Notes: a model not told the origin generated them from the letters alone. Counted from the first letter of the stretch, positions 52,879 to 61,654 are shown. The stretch: 64,000 nucleotides of DNA from a virus (IMGVR_UViG_3300020477_000990:186001-250000); one strand, 5' to 3'. Made by a program: numbers and translations.

Positions 52879-53357
52879 TGAGTGATAAAAAAATTAATTT
52901 AAATCAAATGTTATATAATATTGATATGGCAAATTCTAATTGGTATAATACATTAGAAGATGAAGAAAAGAAAACATTTTCTCCATATACAGCAATGAGA
53001 TTTACTAGCAATGTACAAGGTCAGAAAGCATTTAAAGAGCATTATATTTTAGCTATAAATGATTTTGCTAATAAGCATTTTGGTGTAACGCAAAAGCATC
53101 AAGGAGATTCTACAATGTTTTGGAAATTATTATCACTAGCTGGTATTAAAAAGAAAATGTTTCATCCATGGGTTAAAGCACCAAAAGGAAAAGGTAAAAA
53201 AAACGTAGTTGATAAACTATTATATGAGTGTTATCCAAATGCAAAACGTGATGAAATAGAAGTTTTAAGACAAATTAATAATAAAGATAGTTTAAAAAAG
53301 TTAGCACAAGAGCATGGTTGGACAGATAAGGAAATTAAAGAGCTTGGTAAAAAATAA
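52878..53357 (+). CDS. 62: clamp loader small subunit gp62-like
   Basis: 159 residues (T4 187). The order of a SPYTAMRFTS block, a short helix with NDFANKHFGV, then LAGIKKKMFHPWVKAPKG and a C-terminal helical part parallels marine gp62 proteins (VNRSLSYF, LANEMN, RKKKRFSKWAK). gp62 with gp44 loads the sliding clamp gp45; neither partner is in this window. Assignment by pattern, moderately sure. Confidence 0.6.
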   Translation: MSDKKINLNQMLYNIDMANSNWYNTLEDEEKKTFSPYTAMRFTSNVQGQKAFKEHYILAINDFANKHFGVTQKHQGDSTMFWKLLSLAGIKKKMFHPWVKAPKGKGKKNVVDKLLYECYPNAKRDEIEVLRQINNKDSLKKLAQEHGWTDKEIKELGKK

Positions 53358-54031
53358 TGTTTAAATGTAAGTATTGTGAATCAGAATTTACTAAAGAACA
53401 AACGTTATCAATTCATATGTGTGAGCCAAAAAGGCGATGGAAACAACAAGATGATCGATTTGTTCAGTTGGCATTTAGAGCTTATCAACATTTTTATAAA
53501 CAAACAATGACTCAAGCAGTAAAAGAAAGAACATATGAAGATTTTTCTAAAAGTAGATATTATACGGCATTTACAAAATTTGGAAGATATTTAGTAGATG
53601 TAAATGTTATAGACCCAACTGATTATGTAAATTATTTAATTAAGAATACAGTTAATATTGATAAATGGCATTTGGATTCTATATATGAACAATATGTTAA
53701 AGATCATGGTAAAAAAGAAGAAGCAAAAAATGCCATAGAACGTGGAATAATAGTTATGAAACGTTGGGAAGATGAAACAGGAGAACCTTGGTATATGTTT
53801 TTAGAAAATATAACACCAAACAGGGCAGTTCATTATATTAGATGTGGAAAAATATCACCTTGGATCTTGTATAATTCCAAAAGTGGTGTTAAACTATTAC
53901 AGTCATTAAATGAAGAACAGGTATCATTAGTAAATGATTACATTGATCCTGATTTTTGGACAGCAAAATTTCAGATGGCAAATAATGATGTTAAGTTTGT
54001 AACTGAAGTATTAGAAAAGGCGGGTATATGA
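53357..54031 (+). CDS. zinc-finger helical protein, unknown
   Basis: 224 residues. An N-terminal zinc knuckle CKYCESEFTKEQTLSIHMC (C4, C7, H20, C22) is followed by a long helical domain rich in aromatic residues. The finger suggests nucleic-acid or protein binding. Gene overlaps on both sides place it with replication genes; a helicase-loader-type role is possible but unproven. Confidence 0.7.
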   Translation: MFKCKYCESEFTKEQTLSIHMCEPKRRWKQQDDRFVQLAFRAYQHFYKQTMTQAVKERTYEDFSKSRYYTAFTKFGRYLVDVNVIDPTDYVNYLIKNTVNIDKWHLDSIYEQYVKDHGKKEEAKNAIERGIIVMKRWEDETGEPWYMFLENITPNRAVHYIRCGKISPWILYNSKSGVKLLQSLNEEQVSLVNDYIDPDFWTAKFQMANNDVKFVTEVLEKAGI

Positions 54032-54579
54032 GTGAAAAAGATAATATGAAAAAATATCATGGCACACCAGAAATAGTTGCCAAAATAGCAGAAGAAAGTG
54101 ATCATCCATCTGTACGTGAAAAATGGGACGAGCTTAATACATTAGTACATTTGGTGCATAAAGAAAAAGTTATAAAGAAAAAACAAGAAGCATCTGACTT
54201 ATCAAAAACTTGGGATGAAATTGAACATAGAATGAGATTAGTTAAGAATGCAACTAAAGGTTCAGGTATTGATTATGAAGGATACGATGTTGATAAAGGT
54301 TTTTTAGATGGGTATAATCCAAATGTAACGTATTCGTTTGGTAATGATGATGGGACGTATGAATGGCCTGACCCGTCAACACAAATGACTTTAGACTTTC
54401 CTGGAGTAGATATGCAACCAACGGCATCAAGTGCTGTTAATGTAGAAACAGTTGCAGTATCGTTTCCAAAAGAAAAACCACTTAAACTTGATGAAATGGA
54501 AAAACATATTGAAGAAAATACATTGTCATCACCGTTATCAGAATATGAAGCAATTGAAAAATTAAGTAAAGATGATTAA
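54028..54579 (+). CDS. phage protein of unknown function
   Basis: 183 residues. A helical first half (EIEHRMRLVKNATKG) and an acidic, Pro-rich second half that looks disordered. The YNPNVTYSFGNDDGTYEWPD block stands out as a possible binding motif. Overlaps both neighbours. Confidence 0.7.
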   Translation: MSEKDNMKKYHGTPEIVAKIAEESDHPSVREKWDELNTLVHLVHKEKVIKKKQEASDLSKTWDEIEHRMRLVKNATKGSGIDYEGYDVDKGFLDGYNPNVTYSFGNDDGTYEWPDPSTQMTLDFPGVDMQPTASSAVNVETVAVSFPKEKPLKLDEMEKHIEENTLSSPLSEYEAIEKLSKDD

Positions 54580-55144
54580 AACAGACGTAGATATTGATGT
54601 AAAAGATAGAGATAAAGTTTTAGAAAAGCTAAAACATATACCAGCAAGTATTATACAAAATGGTGAAATTAAAAAGCATAATACTGGAGTATACTTTACT
54701 GACATACCTACACATCCGTTTACTAATTCAGCAAATATAGATTACAAGGAAGCAGAAGACAGAGGTTATTTTAAATTAGATTTTTTAAATGTAGGTGTTT
54801 ATGAAAAAGTAAAAGACGAAAAGCATTTAATTGAATTAATTAATCAAGAACCAAATTGGTCGTTATTAGACCATAAAGAAATTGTAGAGGGGTTATTTCA
54901 TATTCATAATCATTTTGATATTGTTAGTAAATTAAAACCAAAGTCAGTTGAAGAATTGGCGGCAGTTTTGGCAATAATAAGACCAGCTAAGAGACATTTG
55001 CTTAATGTTAGCTGGCCAGAAATTCATTCCAAAGTTTGGGTAAAGCCAGAGGATAACACATATTACTTTAAGAAAAGTCATGCTGTAGGATATGCGTTAG
55101 CCATTTGCGTACAATTAAATCTATTATCTAATGCTATTGTTTAA
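54572..55144 (+). CDS. short DnaE-like protein without the catalytic palm
   Basis: 190 residues. KPKSVEELAAVLAIIRPAKR and FKKSHAVGYALA match two blocks of the bacterial PolIII alpha finger/active-site region (in DnaE: K-P-x-S-x-E-D-x-x-A-x-x-A-L-x-R-P-G and F-N-K-S-H-A-x-A-Y-A). The PHP domain and the palm aspartates are absent. Known among marine T4-like phages as a small conserved protein. It may bind DNA or nucleotide; it cannot polymerise by itself. Convergent with the next gene. Confidence 0.65.
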   Translation: MIKTDVDIDVKDRDKVLEKLKHIPASIIQNGEIKKHNTGVYFTDIPTHPFTNSANIDYKEAEDRGYFKLDFLNVGVYEKVKDEKHLIELINQEPNWSLLDHKEIVEGLFHIHNHFDIVSKLKPKSVEELAAVLAIIRPAKRHLLNVSWPEIHSKVWVKPEDNTYYFKKSHAVGYALAICVQLNLLSNAIV

Positions 55145-55512
55145 TCGTCAGTCTTTTTCACTAATTGAATTTGACGCCTTTTAATACGTTTTCTTATAAT
55201 ATTGTTTAAGCTAGTTACAGGGCCAAATACTAATTTAACATCTTTAGTAGTAAATGTTTTTAAGCAGTTTCCAAATTTAGTAAAATCACCAGCTAAAAAT
55301 ATATTAATAGGAATTACACGGTTTGATTCCCACCACCATACATCACCTAGACGTAAAAATTCACGTTTTTGATCTTCATTATCTAGCACATCATACACGT
55401 ACATACTGGTAACAAAATCATCTTGATTTTGCATAATGCCAACATATTCGTTAGTACCATGCTTTATGCATGATAAGAAAGGAAATTTATCTGTAAGTTC
55501 GTTATAATCCAT
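55141..55512 (-). CDS. conserved small phage protein, unknown
   Basis: 123 residues. FLSCIKHGTNEYVGIMQNQD, then LGDVWWWESNRVIPINIFLA form a conserved pattern in marine T4-like phages. The C-terminus is basic (RKRIKRRQIQLVKK). It has its own minus-strand sigma70-like promoter with +1 on the ATG. Confidence 0.75.
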   Translation of the reverse strand: MDYNELTDKFPFLSCIKHGTNEYVGIMQNQDDFVTSMYVYDVLDNEDQKREFLRLGDVWWWESNRVIPINIFLAGDFTKFGNCLKTFTTKDVKLVFGPVTSLNNIIRKRIKRRQIQLVKKTDD

Positions 55513-55518
55513 CGCTAT

Positions 55519-55547
55519 ATTATACTTGCTTTAATTTTATTTAGCAA
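55519..55547 (-). promoter_or_regulatory. sigma70-like promoter, leaderless
   Basis: Minus strand TTGCTA (55547-55542), 17-nt spacer, TATAAT (55524-55519), then 6 nt to the ATG at 55512. Confidence 0.6.
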
Positions 55548-55548
55548 C

Positions 55549-55555
55549 ATAAATA
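55549..55555 (+). promoter_or_regulatory. late promoter box of the 263-residue structural gene
   Basis: CATAAATATA 27 nt before the ATG at 55582, with GAAGGAAA between. Divergent from the early-type promoter beside it. Confidence 0.7.
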
Positions 55556-55581
55556 TACATATAATTTGAAGGAAATTTACT

Positions 55582-56373
55582 ATGTCAATAAATGTATATG
55601 TATATAATAATACCCATACAGTTATAGTAAATACAAGTACAAATCAAGGTAGTGTAACTATGTACGATAAAACTATAAAACTATATCAAGGTATTGATAA
55701 TACAGTAAAGTTTGAGTTAAAAGATAATGACAGAGCACCTGTTAATTTAACCAATATGACTGTAACTATGAATATTCTTGATACTAAAAGCAACGAAACA
55801 TCAATCACACGAGCTTTAGAAATAACAAACGCAACTTCAGGGTTAGCATCATTGAATTTAACTAGTGCTGATTTAGACAATTTAGCTTCTGGATTTTATA
55901 ATTATAGTCTATATACTACAGATGCTAATAGTGAACAACAAATAGTATATACAGACTTAAATCAAGCGGCAAAAGGTACAGTTGAAATTATTGAAGGTGT
56001 AGTACCAAATCCAGCAACAACATTTACAATGGAATGGAATCCTGGTACAAATGATGGAACTTGGTATTATTCAAATGCAGTTTCAGGAGCATCAGAACGT
56101 AATTTAACATCAAGTAATCATACTATTGCAGTTTATACATCATCATTTGATGGTAAATTTAAAATGCAAGGTTGTTTGGCAGACACGGCTAGTACTGTTA
56201 ATACTGATTGGTTTGATATTCCATTAACAACTGGAACAACTGAAGTAACATTAACTAATTCAGATTCACTTGCACCATATAGATTTATAAGTCAAGCACG
56301 TTGGATTAGATCAGCATATGATCCAGATGCCGGTAACGCAGGAACTTTTACTAAAGTACTAATGAGGAACTAA
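55582..56373 (+). CDS. baseplate/tail structural protein with BppU-like N-terminus
   Basis: 263 residues, Thr/Asn/Ser-rich. Residues 25-135 (IKLYQGIDNTVKFELKDNDR, then VNLTNMTVTMNILD) resemble the Ig-like N-terminal domain of upper baseplate proteins. The second half is a beta-sandwich-like domain (FTMEWNPGTNDGTWYYSNAV). Late promoter. It ends 2 nt before the dehydrogenase gene, so both are on one late mRNA. Confidence 0.65.
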   Translation: MSINVYVYNNTHTVIVNTSTNQGSVTMYDKTIKLYQGIDNTVKFELKDNDRAPVNLTNMTVTMNILDTKSNETSITRALEITNATSGLASLNLTSADLDNLASGFYNYSLYTTDANSEQQIVYTDLNQAAKGTVEIIEGVVPNPATTFTMEWNPGTNDGTWYYSNAVSGASERNLTSSNHTIAVYTSSFDGKFKMQGCLADTASTVNTDWFDIPLTTGTTEVTLTNSDSLAPYRFISQARWIRSAYDPDAGNAGTFTKVLMRN

Positions 56374-56375
56374 GA

Positions 56376-57533
56376 ATGGTTAATAGACCATTTTTAAAAA
56401 TAGAAGAAATCAAAAGAGCTGATTTTGAAAGAGTTATTCATGCGACTCAAGAAGATTCAAATTTCAGTTGCTATATTGCAATTCATACTTTAAAAAATGG
56501 TCCAGCTTTTGGCGGCATAAGATTTTGGAAGTATAAAGATTCACAAACACCATATAAAGATGTTTTAAATTTATCAAGAGCAATGACAACTAAATGTGCA
56601 ATTGCTGGAATACAGTTAAGTGGTGGAAAAACAGTTATTGAAGGAGTAGTTCATAGAGAAACAGGTAATCTTGGTGTTGAACCAAAACGAATATTAGGTT
56701 GGTTAGGCGACGCAATTAATTATTTAAAAGGTGATTATTATGCAGGGCTAGATGTTGGCTTTGATTTTGATATGTTAACAAAACTAAGATTACATACAGA
56801 ATATACTGCAACATATTCTGATCCAAATGTTGGTAGTTCATGTACTGCTTATAGTGTTTATAATTCTATGAAAGCCGCTGTTGAATATAAACTTGGTAAG
56901 CAATCACTTGAAGGTGTTAAAGTAGGTATTAAAGGTTTAGGAAAAGTTGGTTTTCAGTTAGCAAATTATTTGTGTGATGATGGTGCTAAATTATATTTTT
57001 CAGAAGTAGATCAAGATAAATTTAATCAGTTTAAAAATGAATCATTACCACCTAGGTGGGTATATAAAGTTGTACCAACATATAATTTGCATAGAGAAGA
57101 TCTTGATGTTTATTCTCCATGTGCATTAGGTAATGATATAAAATTGCATATGGCTGAAGAAATGAATTGTAAAATTATTTGTGGAGCCGCAAATAATCAA
57201 ATTGATTTATCTGAACCAGATAGAACAATAGAAGCATTAACTAAAAAAGATATATTATATATACCAGATAATTTGGCCAATGTTGGCGGGGTATTTAGAT
57301 CTGCTGGAACAATATTAAAATCAAGAGATGAAGAAGAATCATTTAAATTAATAGGAACATCATATCCAAGAACATTGCATATATTAAAAATAGCAGAAAA
57401 TTATAAAGTTACACCTAATGAAATTTGTAAAGAAATGGGTCTAGCGGCATCAGGAGAAGGTCAAAATAGGTTTAAACTTAATGTTGGTGGCCTTGGTGAT
57501 GTTTTTGAAGGCAATAATACCTATAATTATTAA
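56376..57533 (+). CDS. leucine-dehydrogenase-like amino acid dehydrogenase
   Basis: 385 residues (leucine dehydrogenases about 360-370). Family: oxidative deamination of branched-chain amino acids to 2-oxo acids and ammonia, or the reverse. Substrate domain: AIHTLKNGPAFGGIRFWKY, K73 in MTTKCAIAG, K85 in SGGKTVI, D126 in LDVGF. NAD domain: GLGKVG (187-192), acidic residue after beta-2 (YFSEVD, favouring NAD), PCALGN, GAANNQ and PDNLANVGGV. All catalytic positions are kept, so it should be active. It is transcribed late with a structural gene. No degradation or frameshift; base composition is like its neighbours. Confidence 0.9.
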   Translation: MVNRPFLKIEEIKRADFERVIHATQEDSNFSCYIAIHTLKNGPAFGGIRFWKYKDSQTPYKDVLNLSRAMTTKCAIAGIQLSGGKTVIEGVVHRETGNLGVEPKRILGWLGDAINYLKGDYYAGLDVGFDFDMLTKLRLHTEYTATYSDPNVGSSCTAYSVYNSMKAAVEYKLGKQSLEGVKVGIKGLGKVGFQLANYLCDDGAKLYFSEVDQDKFNQFKNESLPPRWVYKVVPTYNLHREDLDVYSPCALGNDIKLHMAEEMNCKIICGAANNQIDLSEPDRTIEALTKKDILYIPDNLANVGGVFRSAGTILKSRDEEESFKLIGTSYPRTLHILKIAENYKVTPNEICKEMGLAASGEGQNRFKLNVGGLGDVFEGNNTYNY

Positions 57534-57562
57534 TTGACTTTTTGTTAATTTTCTTATATTAT
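57534..57562 (+). promoter_or_regulatory. sigma70-like promoter of primase, leaderless
   Basis: TTGACT 57534-57539, 17-nt spacer, TATTAT 57557-57562, then 6 nt to the ATG at 57569. It starts one base after the dehydrogenase stop. Confidence 0.75.
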
Positions 57563-57568
57563 ATAAGC

Positions 57569-58558
57569 ATGAATCTTCAAACAACAATATTAACACATTT
57601 ACGTGGAAAAAGAAAAATGACTCCAAGTGGGTGGACAACGGTTAATTGTCCAATGTGTGTGACTAACGGGCAACCAAGGCCAGACACTAGATCACGAGGA
57701 GGCTTCAGTTTTGTTGATGGAATGGTTTACCATTGCTTCAATTGTGGATTCAGTACTAGTTTTAAATCAGGTAGATTATTTGGTAAGAAACTAGTAGGAC
57801 TATTGCGTGGAATTGGTATACCTGATAATGAAGTTAAAAAACTTCAATTGTTAGCAATACGTGAAAAAGAAACTTTCACGCAAGAAGTCCATAAAGAAAA
57901 ACCAAAGGTATCGTGGAGAGAAATACAGTTACCAAAAGGATCTAAACCTTTAATCGAGATTATTAAAAATGATAATCCACCAGATGATGCTGTGTGGGTA
58001 TACAAGCACATTATTGATAGAGGTTTAGATCATTATGGTGATTTTTATTGGAGCAATGATACATATTTAGATTTGAACAGAAGGTTTATCGTACCGTTTT
58101 ATTATCAAGGTAGTACAGTTGGTTATACATCAAGAATTATTGATAATAATCCAGATAAGCCAAAATATTTTACAAATTCACAACCAAATTATATGTATAA
58201 TTTAGATGTATTAAGTAAAAAAAGAAAATATTTAATTGTTGTAGAAGGTGTACTAGATGCTTTAAGTATTGATGGATTAGCAGTATTACATAATAAACTA
58301 AACCAACAGCAAATAGATATTATAAATGAATTTGAAGGTGAAATTATAGTTTGTCCTGATAGAGATAGAGCAGGAACAACATTAATTGATCAAGCAGTTG
58401 AAAATAATTGGGCTGTCAGTTTTCCGCCATGGCATAAAAAAATAAAAGATTGTGCTGATGCTGTAAAAAATTATGGTCAATTGTTTACTATAAAAAGCAT
58501 CATAGAAAATCGAGTAAATAATAAAGTAAAGATTAATGTATTGAGAAAGATCGCATAG
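57569..58558 (+). CDS. 61: DNA primase gp61
   Basis: 329 residues from ATG 57569 (T4 342). Makes RNA primers with helicase gp41. N-terminal zinc ribbon: CPMC and, about 35 residues later, CFNC. TOPRIM domain: YLIVVEGVLDALSIDG (catalytic Glu) and IVCPDRDRAGTTL (Asp-x-Asp). An upstream in-frame TTG (57542) lies inside the promoter and is rejected as start. gp41 follows 2.6 kb downstream. Confidence 0.92.
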   Translation: MNLQTTILTHLRGKRKMTPSGWTTVNCPMCVTNGQPRPDTRSRGGFSFVDGMVYHCFNCGFSTSFKSGRLFGKKLVGLLRGIGIPDNEVKKLQLLAIREKETFTQEVHKEKPKVSWREIQLPKGSKPLIEIIKNDNPPDDAVWVYKHIIDRGLDHYGDFYWSNDTYLDLNRRFIVPFYYQGSTVGYTSRIIDNNPDKPKYFTNSQPNYMYNLDVLSKKRKYLIVVEGVLDALSIDGLAVLHNKLNQQQIDIINEFEGEIIVCPDRDRAGTTLIDQAVENNWAVSFPPWHKKIKDCADAVKNYGQLFTIKSIIENRVNNKVKINVLRKIA

Positions 58559-58571
58559 GAGAATAAAAAGA

Positions 58572-59183
58572 ATGGCGGATTTAGATAGAAAGAAAAAAGA
58601 AGATAAAGCAAGAGGGCCGACCCCATCTCCACAACCATTACAACCAGGAGTAATGATGTGGGAAGCTGGAATAATGTATTTTAGTGAACCATTTGATGCT
58701 AAAACAACGCAACCAGTTATTAACACAATTATCGAAAAGAACTTATTGCCAAATTCACAAAGACCAAATGAACTTACGTTAGTAATTAATTCACCAGGTG
58801 GGCAAGTTCATTCAGCATTTGCTTTAATTGACACGATGAAAGGATCAGCTATTCCTGTAAAAACTGTAGGATTAGGTATGATAGCATCATGTGGATTATT
58901 AACATTTATGAGTGGAACAAAAGGACGTAGAGTGTTAACACCAAATACATCTATATTATCACATCAATATAGTTGGGGATCAGGCGGAAAAGAACACGAA
59001 TTATTTGCAAGAGTACGAGAATTTGAATTAAGCACAAAAAGAATGATTGAACATTACAAAAAATGTACAGGATTATCTGAAAAGAAAATTAGAGAGATAT
59101 TATTACCACCAGAGGACGTTTGGTTATCAGCCAAAGAAGCAGTCAAATATGGTATAGCAGATAAAATTGTAAAAACTTATTAA
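58572..59183 (+). CDS. ClpP-like serine protease
   Basis: 203 residues. The catalytic triad is visible: S106 in GMIASCG, H131 in LSHQYSWG, D182 in PPEDVWLSAKEA. INSPGGQVHSAFALIDTM is the family oxyanion/handle region. The N-terminal 25 residues are Pro/Lys-rich. No ClpX partner is present, so it may mix with host ClpP or ClpX or work alone. AGGAG lies upstream. A separate enzyme from the prohead protease gp21. Confidence 0.9.
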   Translation: MADLDRKKKEDKARGPTPSPQPLQPGVMMWEAGIMYFSEPFDAKTTQPVINTIIEKNLLPNSQRPNELTLVINSPGGQVHSAFALIDTMKGSAIPVKTVGLGMIASCGLLTFMSGTKGRRVLTPNTSILSHQYSWGSGGKEHELFARVREFELSTKRMIEHYKKCTGLSEKKIREILLPPEDVWLSAKEAVKYGIADKIVKTY

Positions 59184-59365
59184 TGAGTCCAAGAGAAAAA
59201 ATATTAATAGTAATTTTTTTATTTGTATTAGGAATATCAAACTTGTTTTTAGCTTATCAGATAATTGATTTGCAGGTTACTGTAACTGAATTGTTTGAAA
59301 TGGTTTATAAGCATGATGCTTTTTTACGAATGATAGAAATGTTTAGTCCAGGAATGGAAATTTAA
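59183..59365 (+). CDS. small single-span membrane protein
   Basis: 60 residues: short basic N-terminus, one membrane helix (about 7-26), then an amphipathic helix. Start overlaps the ClpP stop and its stop overlaps the ThyX start (TAATG at both), so it is a real gene. Role unknown; size and topology would allow a pinholin or antiholin, but nothing proves it. Confidence 0.7.
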   Translation: MSPREKILIVIFLFVLGISNLFLAYQIIDLQVTVTELFEMVYKHDAFLRMIEMFSPGMEI

Positions 59366-60012
59366 TGATTGTAGAATTAATAGATAAAATGGGATCTGAT
59401 CTAACGGTAGTAAATGCCGCTAGAGTTAGTTATGGTAAAAACAAAGAAGTATTTGATGCATCAGATGAAAAACTTATTAAGTTTTTAGCTTTGCATAATC
59501 ATTGGTCTCCATTTGCTCATTGTAGCCTACAATTTAGAATTAAAGCACCAATATTTGTTGCTAGGCAGTTAGTTAAGCATCAAGTAGGATTAAGTTGGAA
59601 TGAAATTAGTAGACGCTATGTTGATTTCCCACCTGAATTATATAGCCCAAAAGAATGGAGAGGCAGACCAAAAAATTCTAAACAAGGATCAGATGGCACA
59701 GTTGAATTTAATAAAAATGAACAACATATACTTGATACAACTATGGAACAATGTTTATTAATTTATAATAATATGATAGCAAAAGGTGTAGCACCAGAGC
59801 AGGCTAGAATGGTATTACCACAATCAATGATAACAGAATGGTATTGGACAGGAAGTTTATATGCGTTTGCTAGAGTTTGTGATTTAAGATGTGCAAGTGA
59901 TACACAAGAAGAAACTAGAATAATAGCAAATTCAATTGATAAATTTTGCAATGAGGAATTTCCATATAGTTGGAAATATTTAAGACTTGTAAAACAACAG
60001 GAAAGTGTGTAA
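59365..60012 (+). CDS. thyX: flavin-dependent thymidylate synthase ThyX
   Basis: 215 residues. Makes dTMP from dUMP with FAD and methylene-tetrahydrofolate. The signature is KHQVGLSWNEISRRY at 71-85, where most ThyX have RHR-x7-S; first and third residues differ (Lys and Gln), while S-x-x-RY is kept. WSPFAHCSLQFRIK and DLRCASDTQEETR fit the family. It replaces the T4 ThyA (td) route. Confidence 0.92.
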   Translation: MIVELIDKMGSDLTVVNAARVSYGKNKEVFDASDEKLIKFLALHNHWSPFAHCSLQFRIKAPIFVARQLVKHQVGLSWNEISRRYVDFPPELYSPKEWRGRPKNSKQGSDGTVEFNKNEQHILDTTMEQCLLIYNNMIAKGVAPEQARMVLPQSMITEWYWTGSLYAFARVCDLRCASDTQEETRIIANSIDKFCNEEFPYSWKYLRLVKQQESV

Positions 60013-60021
60013 TATATAACT

Positions 60022-60189
60022 ATGGGTATGGATATTAAAAGAGAATATAGTGCTGATAAACCAGAAGATATAAAAGCAAAAGAAGATGCAAAGAAAAAAA
60101 TGTGGAAAGAGTTTTTTGCAAAAGGTGGAAAAATTGAAAAGATTCCATATAAGGTAACAAAAGATCAATTGAAAAAAGGACAACTGTAA
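60022..60189 (+). CDS. small basic protein upstream of gp41
   Basis: 55 residues, Lys-rich and helical (EDIKAKEDAKKKMWKEFFAK). Its TAA overlaps the gp41 ATG (TAATG), the typical spacing of this genome, and fills the gap between thyX and gp41 exactly. No function recognised. Confidence 0.7.
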   Translation: MGMDIKREYSADKPEDIKAKEDAKKKMWKEFFAKGGKIEKIPYKVTKDQLKKGQL

Positions 60190-61619
60190 TGGCCGCATCT
60201 GACTATAAAAATTATGATGAAAGTTTACAAAAACTTTTTATAGAGTTTTGTGCAACTGATCCTGAGTTATTTGTAAGAGTAAAAAATATAGTTAGGAAAG
60301 AATATTTTTCAGGAAAATTATCTAATGCAGTTAAGTTTATGTTAGAGCATACTGAACAATATAATGCATTACCAACAACTGAACAAATTAAAGCAACCTG
60401 TGATGTAGAATTAACAAAAGTTGAAATAACTGAACAACATAAAAATTGGTTCTTTGATGAGTTTGAAACATTTTGTAGGCACAAGGCATTAGAACACGCA
60501 ATTATAAGTTCAGCTGATTTATTAGAAAAAGGCGATTATGGTCAAGTAGAAGAAAAAATAAAACACGCAGTAAGAATTGGACTTACAAAAGATTTAGGTA
60601 CAGATTACTTTGTTGATCCAAAAGCAAGATTGTTAGCACTTAAAGATAATAATGGCACAATTAGTACAGGATGGACAGCATTAGATCAAAAATTATATGG
60701 TGGATTTAATAAAGGTGAATTGAATATATTTGCAGGACAAAGTGGTGCAGGTAAAAGTTTATTTTTACAAAATCTTGCATTAAATTGGGTAACTTCTGGA
60801 ATGAATGTAGTTTACTTTACTTTTGAGTTAAGTGAAAATTTAAGTTCGATGAGAATTGATTCGATGTCAACAGGTGTAGCATCAAATGAAATATTTAAAA
60901 AGATTGATGATATTGATTTAATGGTACGTATGCAAGGACAAAAAGCAGGTAAGTTTCAATTAAAGTACATGAATAGTGGATGTACAGTAAATGATTTAAG
61001 ATCATATATAAAAGAATATGAAGTACAAACAAATGCAAGACCAGATTGTATTTGTGTTGATTATTTAGATTTGTTAATGCCAATTAGTAAGAGAGTTTCA
61101 CCAAGTGATTTATATATTAAAGACAAATATGTATCTGAAGAATTACGTAATTTAGCAGTAGAAAATCAAATTGTATTAGCAACAGCATCACAATTAAATA
61201 GGTCATCAGTAGAAGAAATTGAATATGATCATTCACATATAGCTGGTGGGTTAAGTAAGGTTCAAACAGCTGATAATGTTATAGGGATTCAAACTAGTAG
61301 AGCTATGCGTGAACGTGGTAGATATTTAATACAATTAATGAAAACTAGGTCAAGTGGTGGTATTGGAAATAAAATATCATTATCATTTAATATAGATACC
61401 TTAAGAATTACTGATCTAACTGAAGAGCAAATAGCAGAAGATGATAATATGACGTCATCATCAATAACTAGTTCTATTAAGAAGCGAACTGCTACAATTA
61501 AGCCAAAAACACCACAAAATCAAGGAGCTCAAGTAGTTCAACAAGTAGAACAAGTAGCAAATTTACGTAGTATGCTTAAGACTAGAAGAACTGCATTAGA
61601 TGACACAGACAAGTTATAA
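60189..61619 (+). CDS. 41: replicative DNA helicase gp41
   Basis: 476 residues (T4 475). DnaB-type hexameric helicase that drives the fork and recruits primase. Walker A GQSGAGKS (183-190), Walker B CICVDYLDLL near 280, ATASQLNRSS sensor loop, MKTRSSGGIGN arginine finger region. The C-terminal 60 residues are Gln/Thr-rich. Coupled to the preceding small gene. Confidence 0.96.
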   Translation: MAASDYKNYDESLQKLFIEFCATDPELFVRVKNIVRKEYFSGKLSNAVKFMLEHTEQYNALPTTEQIKATCDVELTKVEITEQHKNWFFDEFETFCRHKALEHAIISSADLLEKGDYGQVEEKIKHAVRIGLTKDLGTDYFVDPKARLLALKDNNGTISTGWTALDQKLYGGFNKGELNIFAGQSGAGKSLFLQNLALNWVTSGMNVVYFTFELSENLSSMRIDSMSTGVASNEIFKKIDDIDLMVRMQGQKAGKFQLKYMNSGCTVNDLRSYIKEYEVQTNARPDCICVDYLDLLMPISKRVSPSDLYIKDKYVSEELRNLAVENQIVLATASQLNRSSVEEIEYDHSHIAGGLSKVQTADNVIGIQTSRAMRERGRYLIQLMKTRSSGGIGNKISLSFNIDTLRITDLTEEQIAEDDNMTSSSITSSIKKRTATIKPKTPQNQGAQVVQQVEQVANLRSMLKTRRTALDDTDKL

Positions 61620-61647
61620 TACACACTTATATAGGTTTCCTTTAATA

Positions 61648-61654
61648 ATAAATA
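61648..61654 (+). promoter_or_regulatory. late promoter box of the 87-residue gene
   Basis: AATAAATAAT in the 62-nt gap after gp41, 27 nt before the GTG at 61682, with TTAGGAG between. Confidence 0.6.
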
